Positions 6,987 through 8,910 of a stretch of 8,910 nucleotides of DNA are shown piece after piece. How positions within the stretch are numbered: the stretch's first letter is position 1; each line of letters opens with the position of its first letter. The stretch is from CAZIGM01 sp964538675. GTDB lineage: Bacteria; Bacillota; Bacilli; Tepidibacillales; Tepidibacillaceae. The position numbers and the translations under genes were made by a program. Where the stretch lies: the NCBI GenBank assembly GCA_964538675.1, contig CAZIGM010000065.1, positions 1 to 8,910 on the forward strand, given 5' to 3'. The notes beneath the pieces were generated by a model. That model did no database searches and was not told where the DNA came from. It saw only the letters and a program-made list of their open reading frames with translations.

Positions 6987-7946
6987 ATGTTTGATTTTTT
7001 AGAGTCAACTATTTATTTTTTTATTTATTTAGGTATCTTTTTAGGGTTTTGGTTAATATCATATCCAATTTTCTTCTCTTTTTATAACAGGATGAGAGTA
7101 TCTAGAAGATTTAGGTTAGTTAAATTACATAATAGGAAGAAAAGAAAACATGGATTAATTGGAAATATAGAAATGTTATTATCTGTTACTTATAATTTCA
7201 AGTCATCATACTATTTGGTATCTTTTTTTTCAATTTCAGTGTTGTTATTTTGCATTAGCTTTGTAGTCTTTTTTAATAGTGGCAAACAAGTATTCATTAA
7301 TATTCTACTATCAATTTTAATAGGATTATTTCCATATTTCATTTTAAAAATTAAATTGCATAATATCCGGATCTTAAGCAGCTATGAAGCTGAAGGTTTA
7401 ATAACTGAACTTATAAGTCAATATATGATTAATCATTTGAACATGATAGAAGCTATTGACCAAACTATTCCAAAAATAAGTAAACAACCTTATTCACAGA
7501 AAGCATTATTTAAATTAAGTATTGCGATTAAACAATATCATGACGAAAACGATCTAGAAAATATCATAAAAGAGTTTAATTATTCAATAAATACTAGTTG
7601 GTCTTTACTATTAGCTAATAACGTATTTATAAGTATTGGACAAGGTGACGACGTTAGTGAAGCCCTGGAAGATATTCTTGATGAATTGAAAGATTTAAAG
7701 CGAATATATGAAAAAAACAAACAATATAATCACGAAACTTTAATAATGATTAAATACATTACTCCAGGAGTATATCTTTTAAGTGTATTTGTAATGTTTG
7801 CAGTGTTTGGATTTGATTTTGAGAAATTTGTAAACTATCAATTCAAAAATCCTATAGGTCTTAAATTTTTTCTGTTAATAATTATTTTTATTTCATTTAA
7901 TTATTTTATTTATTTATTTCTAAAAAGACAAAAAAATGATTTTTAA
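6987..7946 (+). CDS. TadB-like inner-membrane platform protein (T2SS F type)
   Basis: A 319-residue membrane protein. Hydrophobic segments lie at about 8-30, 75-96, 102-121, 257-275 and 291-312, with a basic stretch between the first two and a long hydrophilic region (about 122-256) between the third and fourth. This layout, and the position just after a secretion ATPase and just before a second protein of similar plan, fits the TadB/TadC members of the T2SS F (GspF/PilC) superfamily, which form the membrane platform that the ATPase turns or pushes. The cytoplasmic region contains the amphipathic helix SSYEAEGLITELISQYMI (131-148) and a GQGDDVSEALEDILDEL segment (218-234), which resembles the family's conserved G-(x)-eal-L patch. 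The start is ATG, 11 bases after the ATPase stop. TadB rather than TadC is assigned from gene order only. Confidence 0.75.
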   Translation: MFDFLESTIYFFIYLGIFLGFWLISYPIFFSFYNRMRVSRRFRLVKLHNRKKRKHGLIGNIEMLLSVTYNFKSSYYLVSFFSISVLLFCISFVVFFNSGKQVFINILLSILIGLFPYFILKIKLHNIRILSSYEAEGLITELISQYMINHLNMIEAIDQTIPKISKQPYSQKALFKLSIAIKQYHDENDLENIIKEFNYSINTSWSLLLANNVFISIGQGDDVSEALEDILDELKDLKRIYEKNKQYNHETLIMIKYITPGVYLLSVFVMFAVFGFDFEKFVNYQFKNPIGLKFFLLIIIFISFNYFIYLFLKRQKNDF

Positions 7947-7957
7947 AATTTATTAAT

Positions 7958-7966
7958 AGGTAGTGA
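7958..7966 (+). promoter_or_regulatory. Ribosome binding site deciding a TTG start
   Basis: AGGTAGTGA resembles the anti-Shine-Dalgarno complement with two mismatches and ends four bases before TTG at 7971. No ATG or GTG is better placed in frame; the next in-frame Met (residue 25) would remove the first membrane helix. Confidence 0.5.
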
Positions 7967-7970
7967 TTGT

Positions 7971-8852
7971 TTGAAAGTTCAACTAATATATTTGTTAATT
8001 CTAAGCATTTTAGGTGTGGTATCTAGTCTATGTTTTGTGAAAATGAGGGAATTAAATACTCCTTATAAGATTAGATTTAAAAAAAATAGATATACATTTT
8101 TAAAAGAATATATAAAGACCAAAATTGAAGATGATAATGTTAGTAAAATATTAAATCAATCTGGAATTAAGATAACATCATCACAATACCAGATAATCCG
8201 TTATTTTGTCTTTATTGTTTGGATAATTCTTTATATATTTTTCTACGTGCTGGTTAAGGAGGTATATTCATTTAATTCAACATTATTAATAATATTTTTA
8301 TTTATTTTAACTTCACCTAGATTTTATTTCTTAGGAAAAAAAACACCATTTAAATATATTATGGACATCGTTATTCTTAATTATAAAAGCAAGTTGAATG
8401 TTGAGATATATAGATGTATTTCGCAGTTAAAAAATATAGCAGTTACAAAGAAAAACAGCTCATTAAGTTCGGATTTTGTATTAGAACAATTAAGCAAATT
8501 TACAAGTAAAACAAAACCAATATTTAATAGAATGATTGCATTATGGAATCTAGAGAAAAAAGAGGAGGCTTGTTATTATTTTGAATCAACGATAAATACA
8601 AAAGAGGCTAAAAAATTGTCAAATGTATTTAGAAAATTGGACAATTTAGCACCTAATGAGTTATATAATCAATTTTTTTTATTACAAGAATCAATGAAAA
8701 AGGAGCGTGAAACGAATAAATTAGTAGCTAATGAGAATAGAAGTAATTTAATTTATTTTATTGTTATTGCAACTAGTGTTTTGGTTATGCTTAATTTTGT
8801 TGTTATTGTTTACTATCTTGAATCTTTACATCAGATGCAGTTTTTCCGATAA
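7971..8852 (+). CDS. TadC-like inner-membrane platform protein
   Basis: A 293-residue membrane protein with hydrophobic segments at about 4-22, 78-97, 102-120 and 260-282 and a long, Lys-rich cytoplasmic region (about 121-258) between the third and fourth. The plan of one N-terminal helix, a helix pair, a cytoplasmic domain and a helix close to the C-terminus is that of TadC/TadB platform proteins, and it follows a TadB-like gene after 24 bases. Family-specific sequence motifs are weak, so the call rests largely on topology and context. The start is TTG; the N-terminal helix begins right after it, which supports the choice. The last eight residues (LHQMQFFR) are encoded by DNA that is nearly repeated 35 bases downstream, so the native C-terminus may have been altered. 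It is the last gene in the window; whether the operon continues is not visible. Confidence 0.68.
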   Translation: MKVQLIYLLILSILGVVSSLCFVKMRELNTPYKIRFKKNRYTFLKEYIKTKIEDDNVSKILNQSGIKITSSQYQIIRYFVFIVWIILYIFFYVLVKEVYSFNSTLLIIFLFILTSPRFYFLGKKTPFKYIMDIVILNYKSKLNVEIYRCISQLKNIAVTKKNSSLSSDFVLEQLSKFTSKTKPIFNRMIALWNLEKKEEACYYFESTINTKEAKKLSNVFRKLDNLAPNELYNQFFLLQESMKKERETNKLVANENRSNLIYFIVIATSVLVMLNFVVIVYYLESLHQMQFFR

Positions 8853-8881
8853 AGCTGAACTTTATTCAGATGGAGTTTTTC
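8831..8881 (+). repeat. Short direct repeat spanning the tadC-like 3' end
   Basis: TCAGATGCAGTTTTTC (8831-8846, coding) and TCAGATGGAGTTTTTC (8866-8881, non-coding) match at 15 of 16 positions, 35 bases apart. The second copy, read in its own frame, encodes QMEFFT followed by a stop, much like the QMQFFR-stop end of the gene. It may be a partial duplication, a trace of an inserted element, or chance. Confidence 0.6.
8855..8880 (+). terminator. Weak hairpin plus T-run after the last gene
   Basis: CTGAA (8855-8859) and TTCAG (8865-8869) can pair around a five-base loop; a run of five T follows at 8876-8880. The stem is only five base pairs, AT-containing, and six bases from the T-run, so termination here would be inefficient. 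The T-run also belongs to the direct repeat. It is listed as a possible operon end only because it follows the last visible stop codon. Confidence 0.22.
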
Positions 8882-8910
8882 ACCTAAAGGTATAAGGGCA
8901 ACTAAGACTT

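Noticed and set aside
8335..8343. A-run as a possible programmed slippage site
   Set aside because: The run (A8336-8343) lies in an intact frame of the platform gene in AT-rich DNA, and neither alternative frame stays open for a meaningful extension that resembles a known product.
1..8910. CRISPR arrays, tRNA, rRNA or insertion sequences
   Set aside because: No regularly spaced repeats, cloverleaf-like segments, ribosomal RNA sequence or transposase motifs were seen; the window is almost fully occupied by the eight genes.

Overview
The window is a slice of a Tad/Flp-type (type IVc pilus, type II secretion-like) assembly locus from a low-GC Gram-positive bacterium, most likely a member of the Bacillales. 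The DNA is very AT-rich, codon use favours A/T-ending codons, genes start with strong AGGAGG-like Shine-Dalgarno sites and often use GTG or TTG, and TGA is a stop. The FHA/DUF6382-like protein, the kinase and the SAF protein resemble Firmicute versions of Tad loci. Identifications come from reading motifs by eye; no database search was run.

Layout: eight genes lie on the + strand, packed with gaps or overlaps of a few bases, so they look like one operon that begins upstream of the window. In order they are: (1) the 3' part of a canonical CpaF/TadA ATPase, cut by the window edge just after its Walker A motif (2-634); (2) a two-TM protein with a DUF6382-like N-terminus and a C-terminal cytoplasmic FHA domain (618-1886); (3) a Ser/Thr protein kinase fused to a CpaE/ParA-like domain (1901-3616); (4) a single-TM SAF-domain, CpaB-like protein (3624-4367); (5) a CpaE-like protein with a receiver-like N-terminus (4370-5539); (6) a second, divergent CpaF-like ATPase (5536-6975); (7) and (8) two multi-TM TadB/TadC-like platform proteins (6987-7946 and 7971-8852). 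The last 58 bases are non-coding and hold a small hairpin, a T-run and a near-copy of the gene 8 3' end.

Working model (inference): the ATPase(s) drive assembly through the TadB/TadC-like inner-membrane platform; the CpaB-like and CpaE-like proteins help localise or scaffold the machine; the kinase (writer) and FHA protein (reader) form a phosphothreonine switch built into the same operon. Pilins, prepilin peptidase and TadE-like pseudopilins are not in the window and would have to lie outside it. The most notable points are the kinase-CpaE fusion, the paired P-loops lacking the Walker lysine, the second divergent secretion ATPase, and the repeat at the 3' end of the last gene.
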